From Phaeobacter sp. HF9A (lineage in GTDB: Bacteria; Pseudomonadota; Alphaproteobacteria; Rhodobacterales; Rhodobacteraceae): a stretch of 53,801 bases of DNA. A program made the translations under genes and the position numbers. The notes under the pieces are model-generated. The model was given only the letters and a program-made list of their open reading frames with translations, was not told the DNA's origin and searched no databases. Below, one piece after another: positions 19,281 to 29,361 of this stretch (the stretch's first letter is position 1; every line of letters starts with the position of its first letter). The stretch lies in the NCBI RefSeq assembly GCF_011806385.1, contig NZ_JAATOX010000015.1:1-53801 (forward strand), given 5' to 3'.

Positions 19281-22200
19281 ATGAAGATAGAACGTCGTTT
19301 TACAAAAGCGGGACAGGATGCATATGCGTCTTTGGATTTTGTCGGGGCAACCTCCGAGATCCGCAATCCCGATGGCACCATCGTGTTCCGCCAGGAAGGC
19401 ATCGAAGTGCCCTCCAGCTGGAGCCAGGTGGCCAGCGACGTCATCGCGCAGAAATACTTCCGCAAGGCCGGTGTTCCCTCGCGCCTGAAAAAAGTCCGCG
19501 AAAAAGGCGTGCCCGAGTTCCTGTGGAAATCCGTGCCTGCCGATGCGGATGTCGAGTTCGGCGGCGAGACCTCCTCCAAGCAGGTTTTTGACCGGCTCGC
19601 GGGCGCCTGGACCTATTGGGGCTGGAAGGGTGGCTATTTCTCCAGCGAGGAAGACGCGCGCGCCTATTTCGACGAGATGCGCTACATGCTGGCCTCGCAG
19701 CGCGCCGCGCCCAATTCGCCGCAATGGTTCAACACTGGTCTGCATTGGGCCTATGGCATCGACGGCCCGGCGCAGGGGCACCACTATGTGGACTATAAGA
19801 CCGGCAAGCTGACCAAATCCGACAGCGCCTATGAACATCCGCAGCCGCATGCCTGTTTCATCCAGTCTGTCTCGGATGATCTGGTGCAGGACGGCGGCAT
19901 CATGGATCTCTGGGTGCGCGAGGCGCGGCTGTTCAAATATGGCTCCGGCACCGGCACCAACTTCAGCCATCTGCGGGCCGAGGGCGAGAAACTCTCGGGC
20001 GGCGGTAAATCCTCCGGCCTGATGGGGTTCCTGAAAATCGGTGACCGGGCTGCGGGCGCGATCAAATCTGGCGGCACCACACGGCGCGCGGCCAAGATGG
20101 TGATCGTCGATGCCGATCACCCCGATATCGAGCAGTTCATCGACTGGAAAGTGCTGGAAGAGCAGAAGGTTGCCTCCATCGTTGCCGGCTCCAAGATGCA
20201 CGAGAAGATGCTGAACGGCATTTTCACCGCGATCCGCAGCTGGGACGGGCTGGCCGAGGATGCCTATGATCCGGCCGAGAACGAGGGGCTGAAAAAGGCG
20301 ATCCGCGAGGCCAAGAAGGTCGCGATCCCGGAAACCTATGTCAAACGGGTGCTGGATTACGCCAAGCAGGGCTATGACAGCATCGAATTCCCGACCTATG
20401 ACACCGATTGGGATTCCGAAGCCTATAGTTCCGTCAGCGGCCAGAACTCCAACAACTCCATCCGGGTCACCAATGCGTTTCTGCATGCGGTGAAAAAGGA
20501 CGCCGACTGGGCGCTGATCAACCGCACCGACGGCTCGGTTGCCAAGACGGTAAAGGCGCGTGATCTTTGGGAAAAAGTCGGCCACGCCGCTTGGGCCTGC
20601 GCCGATCCCGGCATCCAGTTCCACGACACCGTCAACGAGTGGCACACCTGCCCGGCAGATGGCGAGATCCGGGGTTCCAACCCCTGTTCCGAATATATGT
20701 TCCTCGATGACACCGCCTGCAACCTGGCGTCGCTGAACCTTCTGACCTTCCTCAAGGAGGGCGTGTTTCAGGCCGAGGACTTCATGCACAGCTGCCGCCT
20801 GTGGACGCTGACGCTGGAAATCTCGGTGATGATGGCGCAGTTCCCCTCCAAGGAAATCGCGCAGCTGTCCTATGATTTCCGCACGCTGGGTCTCGGCTAT
20901 GCCAATATCGGCGGGCTGTTGATGAACATGGGCTATGGCTATGACAGCGACGAGGGGCGCGCGCTGTGTGGTGCGCTGACGGCGATCATGACTGGCGTCG
21001 CTTATGCCACCTCCGCCGAGGTCGCCTCCGAGCTGGGGCCCTTCGCGGGCTATGCTCGGAACGCCGACCATATGCTGCGGGTGATGCGCAACCATCGCAC
21101 CGCCGCCTATGGCGCCACTGCAGGCTATGAGGCGCTGACCGTGAAACCGGTGCCGCTGGATATCCAGAGCTGCCCCGATGCGCGACTGACCGACCTGGCG
21201 CGGAGCGCCTGGGACGAGGCGGTGAGCCTTGGCGAGAAATACGGCTATCGCAACGCGCAGACCTCGGTGATCGCGCCCACCGGCACCATCGGTCTGGTGA
21301 TGGATTGCGACACCACCGGAATCGAGCCTGATTTTGCGCTGGTGAAATTCAAGAAACTCGCGGGTGGCGGCTATTTCAAGATCATCAACCGTTCTGTGCC
21401 CGGCGCACTGGAGGGGCTGGGCTATTCCTCCGCCCAGATCGAAGAGATTGTTTCCTATGCGGTCGGCCATGGCTCCATCGGCAATGCGCCGGGGATCAAC
21501 CATACCTCGCTGACCGGTCATGGCTTTGGCCCCAACGAGCTGGCCAAGGTGGATGCCGCGCTGGGGAGCGCCTTTGATATCCGCTTTGTGTTCAACCAAT
21601 GGACCCTGGGCGAAGAGTTCTGCACCGGCGTGCTGGGCATTCCGGCGACCAAGCTCAATGATCCGACCTTTGATTTGCTGCGCCACCTTGGCTTTACCAA
21701 GGCCGATATCGAGGCCGCCAATGACCACGTCTGCGGCACCATGACCCTGGAAGGCGCACCGCATCTGAAGGAGGAGCATTACGCGATCTTTGATTGCGCC
21801 AATCCCTGCGGCAAGAAAGGCAAGCGTTATCTGAGCGTTGACAGCCATATCAAGATGATGGCCGCGGCCCAGAGCTTTATCTCCGGGGCGATCTCCAAGA
21901 CCATCAACATGCCCAATGACGCCACCATCGAGGATTGTCAGAAGGCTTACGAACTGAGCTGGTCGCTGGGCGTCAAGGCCAATGCGCTCTATCGCGATGG
22001 CTCCAAGCTGAGCCAACCTCTGGCCGCCGCGCTGGTCGAGGATGACGACGAGGCCGCAGATATCCTGGAAAGCGGCACGCCGCAGGAAAAAGCCGTGGTT
22101 CTGGCCGAGAAGATCGTCGAGAAGGTCGTCATCAAGGAGGTGATGAAATCCCATCGCACCAAGATGCCGCAGCGCCGCAAGGGCTATACCCAAAAGGCGG

Positions 22201-22922
22201 TTGTCGGCGGGCACAAGGTCTATCTGCGCACCGGTGAATATGAGGATGGCAACCTCGGCGAGATTTTCATCGACATGCATAAGGAAGGCGCAGGCTTCCG
22301 CGCGATGATGAACAACTTCGCCATCGCCGTCTCCGTGGGTCTGCAATATGGCGTGCCGCTGGAGGAGTTCGTGGACGCCTTCACCTTCACCAAGTTCGAG
22401 CCCGCCGGCATGGTGCAGGGCAACGACTCGATCAAGAACGCCACCTCGATCCTTGACTATGTGTTCCGTGAATTGGCTGTGTCCTATCTCGACCGTACCG
22501 ATCTGGCGCATGTCAAACCCGAAGGCGCCAGCTTTGACGATCTGGGAAGGGGCGAGGCGGAGGAGGGGATTTCCAACCTCTCCGAAGTGAGCGAAAGCGC
22601 GGCTTCGAAATCCCTGGAGGTGCTGAAGCAGATTTCCTCCACCGGTTATCTGCGCAAACGCCTGCCGCAAGAGCTGGTGGTGCTGCAAGGCGGCGGCGCG
22701 ATGGCTCCGCTGAAGGGCGGCGCGGATCCGGTCTCGGCGCTGCAAACATTGGTGCCGGAAACCTCCGACTCCGTTGCACCGACCGGATTGGATGCGCGCA
22801 CCAAGGCCAAGATGCAGGGCTACGAGGGCGATCCTTGTGGCGAATGCGGCAACTACACGCTGGTGCGCAACGGCACCTGCATGAAATGCAACACCTGCGG
22901 ATCGACCTCGGGGTGTAGCTAA
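19281..22922 (+). CDS. nrdJ: Vitamin B12-dependent ribonucleotide reductase (class II)
   Basis: NrdJ reduces ribonucleotides to deoxyribonucleotides using adenosylcobalamin, with or without oxygen. The 1213-residue protein carries the first active-site Cys192 in PHACFIQSV, the [11 protein letters not shown] loop, the NPCSE motif near residue 468, [20 protein letters not shown], and a C-terminal cysteine-rich tail ([10 protein letters not shown] then [14 protein letters not shown]) that recycles the disulfide or binds zinc. The ATG at 19281 begins [11 protein letters not shown], the usual family start. Class II enzymes of this length are typical of Rhodobacterales. It is monocistronic as far as can be seen. 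Confidence 0.97.
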   Translation: MKIERRFTKAGQDAYASLDFVGATSEIRNPDGTIVFRQEGIEVPSSWSQVASDVIAQKYFRKAGVPSRLKKVREKGVPEFLWKSVPADADVEFGGETSSKQVFDRLAGAWTYWGWKGGYFSSEEDARAYFDEMRYMLASQRAAPNSPQWFNTGLHWAYGIDGPAQGHHYVDYKTGKLTKSDSAYEHPQPHACFIQSVSDDLVQDGGIMDLWVREARLFKYGSGTGTNFSHLRAEGEKLSGGGKSSGLMGFLKIGDRAAGAIKSGGTTRRAAKMVIVDADHPDIEQFIDWKVLEEQKVASIVAGSKMHEKMLNGIFTAIRSWDGLAEDAYDPAENEGLKKAIREAKKVAIPETYVKRVLDYAKQGYDSIEFPTYDTDWDSEAYSSVSGQNSNNSIRVTNAFLHAVKKDADWALINRTDGSVAKTVKARDLWEKVGHAAWACADPGIQFHDTVNEWHTCPADGEIRGSNPCSEYMFLDDTACNLASLNLLTFLKEGVFQAEDFMHSCRLWTLTLEISVMMAQFPSKEIAQLSYDFRTLGLGYANIGGLLMNMGYGYDSDEGRALCGALTAIMTGVAYATSAEVASELGPFAGYARNADHMLRVMRNHRTAAYGATAGYEALTVKPVPLDIQSCPDARLTDLARSAWDEAVSLGEKYGYRNAQTSVIAPTGTIGLVMDCDTTGIEPDFALVKFKKLAGGGYFKIINRSVPGALEGLGYSSAQIEEIVSYAVGHGSIGNAPGINHTSLTGHGFGPNELAKVDAALGSAFDIRFVFNQWTLGEEFCTGVLGIPATKLNDPTFDLLRHLGFTKADIEAANDHVCGTMTLEGAPHLKEEHYAIFDCANPCGKKGKRYLSVDSHIKMMAAAQSFISGAISKTINMPNDATIEDCQKAYELSWSLGVKANALYRDGSKLSQPLAAALVEDDDEAADILESGTPQEKAVVLAEKIVEKVVIKEVMKSHRTKMPQRRKGYTQKAVVGGHKVYLRTGEYEDGNLGEIFIDMHKEGAGFRAMMNNFAIAVSVGLQYGVPLEEFVDAFTFTKFEPAGMVQGNDSIKNATSILDYVFRELAVSYLDRTDLAHVKPEGASFDDLGRGEAEEGISNLSEVSESAASKSLEVLKQISSTGYLRKRLPQELVVLQGGGAMAPLKGGADPVSALQTLVPETSDSVAPTGLDARTKAKMQGYEGDPCGECGNYTLVRNGTCMKCNTCGSTSGCS

Positions 22923-22928
22923 CGGATC

Positions 22929-22947
22929 ACCGGCGCGCCGCGCCGGT
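22929..22947. other. GC-rich hairpin just after nrdJ
   Basis: ACCGGCGC and GCGCCGGT form a perfect 8-bp stem with a 3-nt loop, 6 bp after the nrdJ stop. There is no T-run, so it may be an mRNA 3' stabiliser or an inefficient terminator. Confidence 0.4.
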
Positions 22948-22991
22948 CACGACACCGCATCAAAGCCACCTCGGGGGAAGATGCGCAGGGG

Positions 22992-23162
22992 ATGGAGGCC
23001 CAGTGGGTCTCTTTCCCCGACGAAACACAGGGCAAGATCTGCGGGTCGGCCCTGGCATGGATCAAAGGCACATCCCGGGCCTTTGACACCTGTCTGGGGT
23101 GGGTGCGCTCACCCCATACGCCGAGAAGGACCAGGCAAGAAAAAACACCGGGCGGTCAATGA
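22992..23162 (+). CDS. Possible small protein (56 aa) downstream of nrdJ
   Basis: A 56-codon frame starts MEAQWVSFPDETQG and ends with a basic tail (TPRRTRQEKTPGGQ). Codon third positions are mostly G or C, as in the neighbouring genes. It contains two cysteines and two short amphipathic stretches. It lies between nrdJ and a strong terminator, which would explain why that terminator sits about 260 bp beyond nrdJ. AGGGG precedes the ATG but very closely. I do not recognise the family; it may be a chance frame. Confidence 0.35.
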   Translation: MEAQWVSFPDETQGKICGSALAWIKGTSRAFDTCLGWVRSPHTPRRTRQEKTPGGQ

Positions 23163-23184
23163 GAAGAGCCTGATCGGCGAACCT

Positions 23185-23214
23185 GACCCCCTCCGATGTG
23201 GAGGGGGTCTTTTT
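23185..23214 (+). terminator. Strong rho-independent terminator of the nrdJ transcript
   Basis: GACCCCCTCC and GGAGGGGGTC form a perfect 10-bp stem with a 5-nt loop, followed by TTTTT and a further T-rich run. Confidence 0.92.
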
Positions 23215-23490
23215 CGTTTTATAAGAATACCTTGGCGCAGGACGTGAATGCGGAGGCCCGCCTGCATTCGCGCCGTATGCGCCGCGCCCTATAATCCCGC
23301 GTCGCCCCATCTGGCCACAGCTTTGAGCGCGCAGCGATATCCAGTCATAAATTCGTGCGGCTTCGTCACCATCTAGAGGGCAAATCAACGCATTGTTAAT
23401 CATGATCCGACAGAATGAAGAGGAGGGAATACGGGGCGTTTCACCCCGGGAAACAACGGCGCACAGGCGCCTCATCAAAGGGCGCAAGCC

Positions 23491-24069
23491 ATGTCTTTAA
23501 CTGCACCGATGAGGTATACTTCCGCAAGCAGCGCCCGGTTGATTTCTGTGCTGTTGGGATTGGCAGCAGGCACGGTGCAGGCGCAGGATCAAAGCTGGTC
23601 CCGGCGTTTTCTTGCACCGGTGGATTTTGACGAGCGCACCGCCGGCGCGCAGATGATTACACCCCATCAGGCGATGGCAGCGCAGCCGCGCAGCGATGCT
23701 GTCGCCGTGCCAATGACGGCTGCGACCTCTGACCCTGCAACTGTACCGGGTCTTGGCGAGAGCTTGGGCGATTTTTCCGCCGTTTCAAACGCCGTTTCGA
23801 ACACTGATGCGCAGCCGCTCTCCCTTCGCAGTCCGACGCTGATCGTTTCGCCCGGCGCCATCACCTTCGCCGGTCTTGTGGCCGCACCGGAGATTGGCTC
23901 CGCTGCCGGGCAGGCGACCAGCTATGCCATCGGGATCGGCTGGGATATGGCGGTGACGCCGCAACTGCATCTGCGTGGCAGCCTGCTGAGCGGAGAAGAC
24001 GAGAACGGGCAATATTCCCTTTCGCCCGAGTACCGACAATTGGCGCTCACCGCCTCCTTTCGGTTCTGA
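23491..24069 (+). CDS. Exported protein of unknown function, possible small outer-membrane protein
   Basis: The 192-residue product has a signal peptide ending near VQAQ (ARLISVLLGLAAGTVQA). A low-complexity Ala/Pro/Asp region follows, then about 75 residues with alternating hydrophobic pattern (TSYAIGIGWDMAV, LHLRGSLLSGED, LALTASFRF). The C-terminal Phe after alternating residues is the typical end of an outer-membrane beta-strand. A start six codons later (MRYTSASS) is equally possible. No domain is recognised. It stands alone between nrdJ and cysS. Confidence 0.6.
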   Translation: MSLTAPMRYTSASSARLISVLLGLAAGTVQAQDQSWSRRFLAPVDFDERTAGAQMITPHQAMAAQPRSDAVAVPMTAATSDPATVPGLGESLGDFSAVSNAVSNTDAQPLSLRSPTLIVSPGAITFAGLVAAPEIGSAAGQATSYAIGIGWDMAVTPQLHLRGSLLSGEDENGQYSLSPEYRQLALTASFRF

Positions 24070-24116
24070 CCCCATCAGGGCTTGGCCGGAGAACACAATC
24101 GTGCTATCGTCAAGTC

Positions 24117-24161
24117 ATGGCGTATTCTGAAACCCTCATTACCATCTGTATTGCCTGCTGA
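24117..24161 (+). CDS. Candidate cysteine-containing leader peptide upstream of cysS
   Basis: A 14-codon frame, MAYSETLITICIAC, ends with Cys codons at positions 11 and 14 just before the stop, 131 bp upstream of cysS. Its last three codons (GCC TGC TGA) form the 5' arm of a hairpin. The layout resembles amino-acid attenuators, in which ribosome stalling at codons for a scarce charged tRNA changes RNA folding; here the sensed tRNA would be tRNA-Cys. There is no strong ribosome-binding site before the ATG, so this is a hypothesis. Confidence 0.35.
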   Translation: MAYSETLITICIAC

Positions 24162-24231
24162 ATTTCAGCGGGCTGGTTTCTGTCGTTCCCTTCCATGTGA
24201 CAAGTTGCTAAGCCCGCGCTGCGCGCAGTGC
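24153..24231 (+). promoter_or_regulatory. Possible attenuator-like alternating hairpins before cysS
   Basis: Hairpin 1:2 is GCCTGCTGA / TCAGCGGGC (24153-24173, one G-U pair). The 3' arm can instead pair as GCGGGCT (24168-24174) with AGCCCGC (24211-24217). A third hairpin GCGCTG/CAGTGC (24216-24231) overlaps the latter. The pairings are mutually exclusive. No T-run follows the last hairpin, so control would be on translation or by Rho rather than intrinsic termination. Confidence 0.3.
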
Positions 24232-24292
24232 TGTTGGTCCCTGTGAACTATGGGCTGACCTGCCGGGCCGACTTGCTGTCGAAGGAGCTGAC

Positions 24293-25660
24293 ATGACGAC
24301 GATCAAACTGCACAACACCAAGAGCCGGACGAAAGAGGCCTTTGCGCCGATTGATCCCAACAATGTGCGGATGTATGTCTGCGGCCCGACCGTTTATGAC
24401 CGGGCCCATATTGGCAACGCGCGCCCGGTTGTGGTCTTTGACGTGCTGTTTCGCTTGTTGCGCCATGTCTACGGCGCCGATCACGTGACCTATGCGCGCA
24501 ATTTCACCGATGTGGATGACAAGATCAACGCCCGTGCCAAAGAGAGCGGGCGCCCGATTTCCGAGATCACAGCCGAGACCTCGCAGTGGTTTCTCGACGA
24601 CATGGGGGCGCTTGGCGCGCTGGAGCCCACCCATATGCCGCGCGCAACGGCCTATATCCCGCAGATGATCGCCATGATCGAGGAGCTGATCGCCAAGGGA
24701 CACGCCTATGCGGCCGAGCGCCATGTGCTCTTTGCGGTGGACAGTTGGAAAGAGGGCTATGGCCAGCTGTCCGGTCGTTCGGTCGATGATATGATCGCAG
24801 GCGCCCGGGTCGAGGTCGCCCCATACAAGAAAAACCCGATGGATTTTGTGCTGTGGAAGCCCTCCTCCGAGGATCTGCCGGGATGGGACAGCCCCTGGGG
24901 GCGCGGGCGTCCGGGCTGGCATATCGAATGCTCGGCCATGAGCTATGATCTCCTGGGAGAGAGCTTCGACATCCACGGCGGCGGCAATGATCTGATGTTC
25001 CCGCACCATGAAAACGAGATCGCCCAGAGCTGCTGCGCTCATCCCAAGGGAGACTTCGCACGCTATTGGATGCATAACGAGATGTTGCAGGTCGAGGGCA
25101 AGAAAATGTCCAAGTCGCTGGGCAATTTCTTTACCGTGCGGGACCTGCTGGAGAAGGGTGTGCCGGGCGAGGTGGTGCGCTTTGTCTTCCTCAGCACCCA
25201 TTACCGAAAGCCGATGGACTGGACCGAGAGAAAGGCCGCTGAGGCCGAGGCCACGTTGCGCAAGTGGCGTGCGCTGACGGCGGGCATCGAACCCGCCGCC
25301 AGCGCTGCTGCCGCGGTCATTGACGCGCTGGCAGATGATCTGAATACCGCTGGTGCAATCGCTGAGATGCATAAATTGGCAACCTCGGGCGACGCCGCCG
25401 GTCTGCTGGCTTCGGGGCAGCTGTTGGGCTTGCTGACAGCAGACCTGGCGGGGTGGGAGGTTCAGAACGTTGATCTTGCTCCCCTTGCAGAGAAGCTCGC
25501 CGGGCTGCGCGCAGCCGCGATGGAGACGAAGGATTTCTCCGCCGTTGATACAATGAAGGCCGCGCTGCTTGCGGCGGGGGTCGAGGTGCGCATGTCCAAG
25601 ACCGGTGTAGACCTCATGCCCGGTGCCGATTTTGACGCTGCCAAACTGGAGGGGCTGTGA
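24293..25660 (+). CDS. cysS: Cysteinyl-tRNA synthetase
   Basis: CysS charges tRNA-Cys. The 455-residue class I synthetase has the zinc/cysteine-binding [10 protein letters not shown], the HIGNARP (HIGH) motif, the GWHIECSAM and [17 protein letters not shown] zinc-site region and KMSKS ([10 protein letters not shown]). The C-terminal DALR-like region is short but complete. AAGGAG precedes the ATG by 6 nt. The cimA ATG immediately follows the cysS stop, so the two are coupled. A candidate Cys-leader lies upstream. Confidence 0.96.
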   Translation: MTTIKLHNTKSRTKEAFAPIDPNNVRMYVCGPTVYDRAHIGNARPVVVFDVLFRLLRHVYGADHVTYARNFTDVDDKINARAKESGRPISEITAETSQWFLDDMGALGALEPTHMPRATAYIPQMIAMIEELIAKGHAYAAERHVLFAVDSWKEGYGQLSGRSVDDMIAGARVEVAPYKKNPMDFVLWKPSSEDLPGWDSPWGRGRPGWHIECSAMSYDLLGESFDIHGGGNDLMFPHHENEIAQSCCAHPKGDFARYWMHNEMLQVEGKKMSKSLGNFFTVRDLLEKGVPGEVVRFVFLSTHYRKPMDWTERKAAEAEATLRKWRALTAGIEPAASAAAAVIDALADDLNTAGAIAEMHKLATSGDAAGLLASGQLLGLLTADLAGWEVQNVDLAPLAEKLAGLRAAAMETKDFSAVDTMKAALLAAGVEVRMSKTGVDLMPGADFDAAKLEGL

Positions 25661-27288
25661 TGACCGAGAGGCTCTATCTCTACGACACCACCCTGCGTGA
25701 CGGGCAGCAGACCCAGGGCGTGCAGTTTTCCACCTCGGAAAAGAAGCAGATCGCTCAGGCGCTTGATGCTCTCGGCGTGGATTATATCGAAGGCGGCTGG
25801 CCCGGGGCGAACCCCACCGACAGCGCCTTTTTCGACGAGGCCCCCGCCACCCGCGCCAAGATGACCGCCTTTGGCATGACCAAACGGGCAGGGCGCTCCG
25901 CCGCCAATGACGAGGTACTGGCCGCGGTGATGAACGCCGGAACCGGCTCGGTCTGTCTGGTGGGCAAGTCCCATGATTATCATGTGACGGCGGCGCTTGG
26001 GATCTCGCTGGAGGAAAACCTCGACAATATCGCCCAATCCATCGCACATATTGTCGGGCAGGGACGTGAGGCGCTGTTTGACGCGGAGCATTTCTTTGAC
26101 GGCTACAAGGCCAATCCTGACTATGCGCTGGCGGCCTGCCGGGCGGCGCTGGAGGCCGGGGCACGCTGGATTGTTCTATGTGACACAAATGGTGGCTGCC
26201 TTCCCAGCGAGGTACATCGCATTGTCGGCGAGGTGATCGCGGCGGGGCTTCCCGGCGATCATCTGGGCATCCACACCCATAACGACACCGAAAACGCCGT
26301 GGCCTGCTCGCTTGCCGCCGTCGAGGCTGGCGCGCGGCAGGTTCAGGGCACGCTGAACGGTCTGGGCGAACGCTGCGGCAACGCCAACCTGACCACATTG
26401 ATCCCGACGCTGTTGCTCAAGGAGCCCTATGCCAGCCAGTTCGACATCGGCGTAGATCTGGCCGCGCTGGAGCGGCTCACCAGTATCAGCCGCATGCTGG
26501 ACGAGATCCTGAACCGGGTGCCGCAGAAACAGGCGCCCTATGTGGGGGCCTCCGCCTTTGCCCATAAGGCCGGGTTGCATGCCAGCGCGATCCTGAAAGA
26601 TCCCTCCACCTATGAGCATATCGAACCGCGGCTGGTTGGCAACGCCCGGGTGATCCCGATGTCGAACCAGGCGGGGCAGTCCAATCTGCGCAAACGTCTG
26701 GCCGAGGCGGGGCTTCAGATCGAGAAGGGCGACCCGGCGCTGGGGCGCATCCTCGACCGGGTGAAGATCCGCGAATCCGAGGGCTATTCCTACGACACCG
26801 CGCAGGCCTCCTTTGAGCTGCTGGCGCGCGAGGAGCTGGGCCAGATGCCCGAGTTCTTTGAAGTGAAGCGTTACAAGGTCACGGTGGAGCGGCGAAAAAA
26901 CAAGTACAACAAGATGGTCAGCCTCTCGGAGGCCGTGGTGGTGGTCAAGGTCGATGGCAACAAGCTGCTCTCGGTCAGCGAATCGCTGGACGAGACCGGC
27001 AGCGACCGCGGGCCGGTCAATGCGCTCGCCAAGGCGCTGCGCAAGGATCTGGGGCGCTATTCGCAGATGCTGGATGATATGCGGCTTGTCGATTTCAAGG
27101 TGCGGATCACCCAGGGCGGCACCGAAGCGGTGACCCGCGTGATCATCGACAGCGAAGACGCCAGCGGCCGGCGCTGGTCCACGGTGGGCGTCAGCGCCAA
27201 CATAATAGATGCCTCCTTTGATGCGCTGCTTGACGCGATGAACTGGAAGCTGTTGCGCGACGCGGCAGAGGCAGCGGATGCAGTTTGA
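25660..27288 (+). CDS. cimA: (R)-citramalate synthase
   Basis: CimA condenses pyruvate and acetyl-CoA to citramalate, the start of a threonine-independent isoleucine route. The 542-residue protein has the DRE-TIM barrel signatures LYDTTLRDGQQTQGV, HTHNDTENAV and NGLGERCGNANL, an AFAHKAGLHASAI segment, and a C-terminal LeuA-type regulatory domain. The CimA subgroup is favoured over isopropylmalate or homocitrate synthase by the overall motif set, but substrate is not proven. The ATG shares the cysS stop region, and its 3' end overlaps the next gene by 11 bp. Confidence 0.9.
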   Translation: MTERLYLYDTTLRDGQQTQGVQFSTSEKKQIAQALDALGVDYIEGGWPGANPTDSAFFDEAPATRAKMTAFGMTKRAGRSAANDEVLAAVMNAGTGSVCLVGKSHDYHVTAALGISLEENLDNIAQSIAHIVGQGREALFDAEHFFDGYKANPDYALAACRAALEAGARWIVLCDTNGGCLPSEVHRIVGEVIAAGLPGDHLGIHTHNDTENAVACSLAAVEAGARQVQGTLNGLGERCGNANLTTLIPTLLLKEPYASQFDIGVDLAALERLTSISRMLDEILNRVPQKQAPYVGASAFAHKAGLHASAILKDPSTYEHIEPRLVGNARVIPMSNQAGQSNLRKRLAEAGLQIEKGDPALGRILDRVKIRESEGYSYDTAQASFELLAREELGQMPEFFEVKRYKVTVERRKNKYNKMVSLSEAVVVVKVDGNKLLSVSESLDETGSDRGPVNALAKALRKDLGRYSQMLDDMRLVDFKVRITQGGTEAVTRVIIDSEDASGRRWSTVGVSANIIDASFDALLDAMNWKLLRDAAEAADAV

Positions 27289-28054
27289 CGACGACCTGAT
27301 CGCCTGCGCCGAAACCGTCCAGAAGAGCGACCCCAACCGCTTTATGGCGGCGATGGCGGCCCCGGTTGAGGCGCGCCCGCTGTTGTTCGCGCTTTATGCC
27401 TTTAACGTCGAGATCTCGCGCGCGCCCTGGGCCAGCCAAGAGAGCATGATCGCCGAAATGCGGGTGCAATGGTGGCGCGATATCGGTGCGGAAATCACCG
27501 CAGGCGGGCCGGTGCGGCGGCACTATGTCGCCACGCCGCTGGCCCGGCTGGTGAACCACGAGGCCGCACAGGTGATCGACGCCATGGCCGAGGCGCGCCG
27601 CTGGGATATCTACCGCGAGCCGTTTGAAGATGACGCTGCGCTGGACGCCTATATCGACGCAACCGCTGGCGGCCTGATGTGGATGGCGGCGGCCTCGATC
27701 GGCGCGGCTCAGGACCGCGTGGTGCGCGATTACGCCTATGCGGCGGGGCTCGCCAATTACCTCTCAGCGGTGCCGGAGCTGGAAGCACAAAAGCGCATAC
27801 CCTTGCTGGATGGCTCCAGCGCCGGGGTCCGGGCCCTGGCGGAACGGGGCTTGGACCGGCTGTCAGACGCGCGGCGCGCGCGCGCCTTGATCTCGCCAGG
27901 CGCGCGTCCGGCATTGTTGGCCGGATGGCAGGCAGAGGCGATTTTGAAACAGGCCAGGGCGGAGCCTCAGCGCGTTGCCGCCGGCGCCCTGGGCGTGAGC
28001 GAATTTCGCAAACGCCTGTCGCTGATGTGGCAGGCCGGAACCGGGCGCTGGTGA
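27278..28054 (+). CDS. Squalene/phytoene synthase family protein, possibly NDUFAF6-like
   Basis: The 258-residue product has the all-alpha prenyl-synthase-like fold with FALYAFNVEIS and MRVQWWRDIGAEI. The Asp-rich DxxxD motifs required for prenyl diphosphate condensation are not clearly kept, and the protein is shorter than true phytoene synthases. It looks more like the NDUFAF6 branch that helps complex I assembly than a carotenoid enzyme. No carotenoid genes are nearby. It is translationally coupled to cimA. Confidence 0.75.
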   Translation: MQFDDDLIACAETVQKSDPNRFMAAMAAPVEARPLLFALYAFNVEISRAPWASQESMIAEMRVQWWRDIGAEITAGGPVRRHYVATPLARLVNHEAAQVIDAMAEARRWDIYREPFEDDAALDAYIDATAGGLMWMAAASIGAAQDRVVRDYAYAAGLANYLSAVPELEAQKRIPLLDGSSAGVRALAERGLDRLSDARRARALISPGARPALLAGWQAEAILKQARAEPQRVAAGALGVSEFRKRLSLMWQAGTGRW

Positions 28055-28059
28055 TCGGC

Positions 28060-29283
28060 TCAGGCGGTTTCCGCCTCGGGTTTCAGCACAAACCACAGCA
28101 ACGCTCCGCCCGCCAGCACCAGGAAGGGCGCCATCGCCATATTGACCGCCGACCAGCCCTCGACCGGGTTGCCGCCGGAGCAGTTCATCAACCCGCCTGA
28201 GGCCAGGGATGCCACGGTCACACCGCCAAAGACCATCAGGTCATTGAGCCCCTGCATCCGGCCGCGCTCATAGGATTCATGGGCGCCCGCCAGCATGGTG
28301 GTTGCACCGATAAAGCCAAAGTTCCAGCCCAGCCCCAGCAGGATCAGCGCGATAAAGAAGTTTTCGATCTCAACACCTTGCAGCGCGACAGCCCCGGCGG
28401 CCGCGAGGATCACCAGACCGGCGCCAACCACCTTCTCCACCCCGAAACGCGCGATCAGATGGCCGGTAAAGAAGGACGGCACATACATCGCCAAGACGTG
28501 GCTGGTCACGATATCGGCGGCGTTATTTTGCGAATAGCCACAGCCGACCACGGCCAGCGGTGTCGAGGTCATCACCAGGTTCATCAGCGCGTAGGACACC
28601 ATCGCGCAAATCACCGCCACCGCGATTTTTGGCGTCTTGATCAGCTCCATACGGCTGCGGCCCTTGGGCGCATCCTCGGACGGGGCGACCGGACGGGGAA
28701 TTTTCAGAAAGGCAAACAACCCGACGCCCAGGATATTGACCGCGATCACCGCCATATAGGTGCCGAGGAACGGAATCACAAAAGCCTGGCTTGTCAGTTT
28801 CACCAGCTGCGGACCAATGACAGCCGCCAGCAAGCCCCCCGCCATGACGTAGGAAATCGCCTTGGGCCGGAATTCATCAGAGGCGGTATCGGCGGCGGCG
28901 AAACGGTAAAATCCCTGCGCGCTCATGTACAAACCTGTGAGCAAACTTCCCCGAAGGAACACCGGGAAGGAGCCAAGATAGAGCCCATATCCCCCAATCA
29001 GACCGCCAAGCGCGCCCCCGGCAGCCCCCAGCGCAAAGCCGGCCGAGCGCCCGTAGCGCTGCATGATCGCAGAGACCGGCGTCGCCGAGAGCATCGAGCC
29101 CGCAACAATCAGCGAGATCGGCAGCGTCGCGAGACAGGGGTTGGTCGCCAGCGACTGCCCCGCAAGCCCGCCGACGATGAAGATCATCGGCATCTGCGCG
29201 CCCAGGAAAGCCTGTGCGAGCACGAGAATCAAAACATTGCGCTTGGCAATCTGGTCGTTCGGGGCGTGAGCGGTCATAGTCAT
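28060..29283 (-). CDS. MFS transporter
   Basis: The 407-residue protein has about 12 hydrophobic segments arranged in two halves separated by a charged loop (RPVAPSEDAPKGRSRME, about residues 200-217). The first half has a loop ending QRYGRSAGFALG, similar to the MFS loop 2-3 motif, and the second has ARFGVEKVVGAG. This is typical of a major facilitator permease; the substrate cannot be told. The start at 29283 was chosen just before the first TM segment; longer in-frame extensions are not membrane-like. It converges on the preceding gene. Confidence 0.85.
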   Translation of the reverse strand: MTMTAHAPNDQIAKRNVLILVLAQAFLGAQMPMIFIVGGLAGQSLATNPCLATLPISLIVAGSMLSATPVSAIMQRYGRSAGFALGAAGGALGGLIGGYGLYLGSFPVFLRGSLLTGLYMSAQGFYRFAAADTASDEFRPKAISYVMAGGLLAAVIGPQLVKLTSQAFVIPFLGTYMAVIAVNILGVGLFAFLKIPRPVAPSEDAPKGRSRMELIKTPKIAVAVICAMVSYALMNLVMTSTPLAVVGCGYSQNNAADIVTSHVLAMYVPSFFTGHLIARFGVEKVVGAGLVILAAAGAVALQGVEIENFFIALILLGLGWNFGFIGATTMLAGAHESYERGRMQGLNDLMVFGGVTVASLASGGLMNCSGGNPVEGWSAVNMAMAPFLVLAGGALLWFVLKPEAETA

Positions 29284-29361
29284 GGCAATTGCGTAAACCT
29301 GAACAGGTGAAGGAACAAGCGGCGTGATATGCCTTGATACAATTTCAAGTCGAGCGGTCTG

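Noticed and set aside
19047..22745. A 1232-codon open frame on the minus strand opposite nrdJ
   Set aside because: It mirrors the nrdJ codon pattern; the product is His/Gly/Arg/Asp-rich without domains, a shadow caused by high G+C content.
24248..26398. A 716-codon minus-strand frame opposite cysS and cimA
   Set aside because: Both genes beneath it are certain; the antisense product has no recognisable domain and skewed composition.
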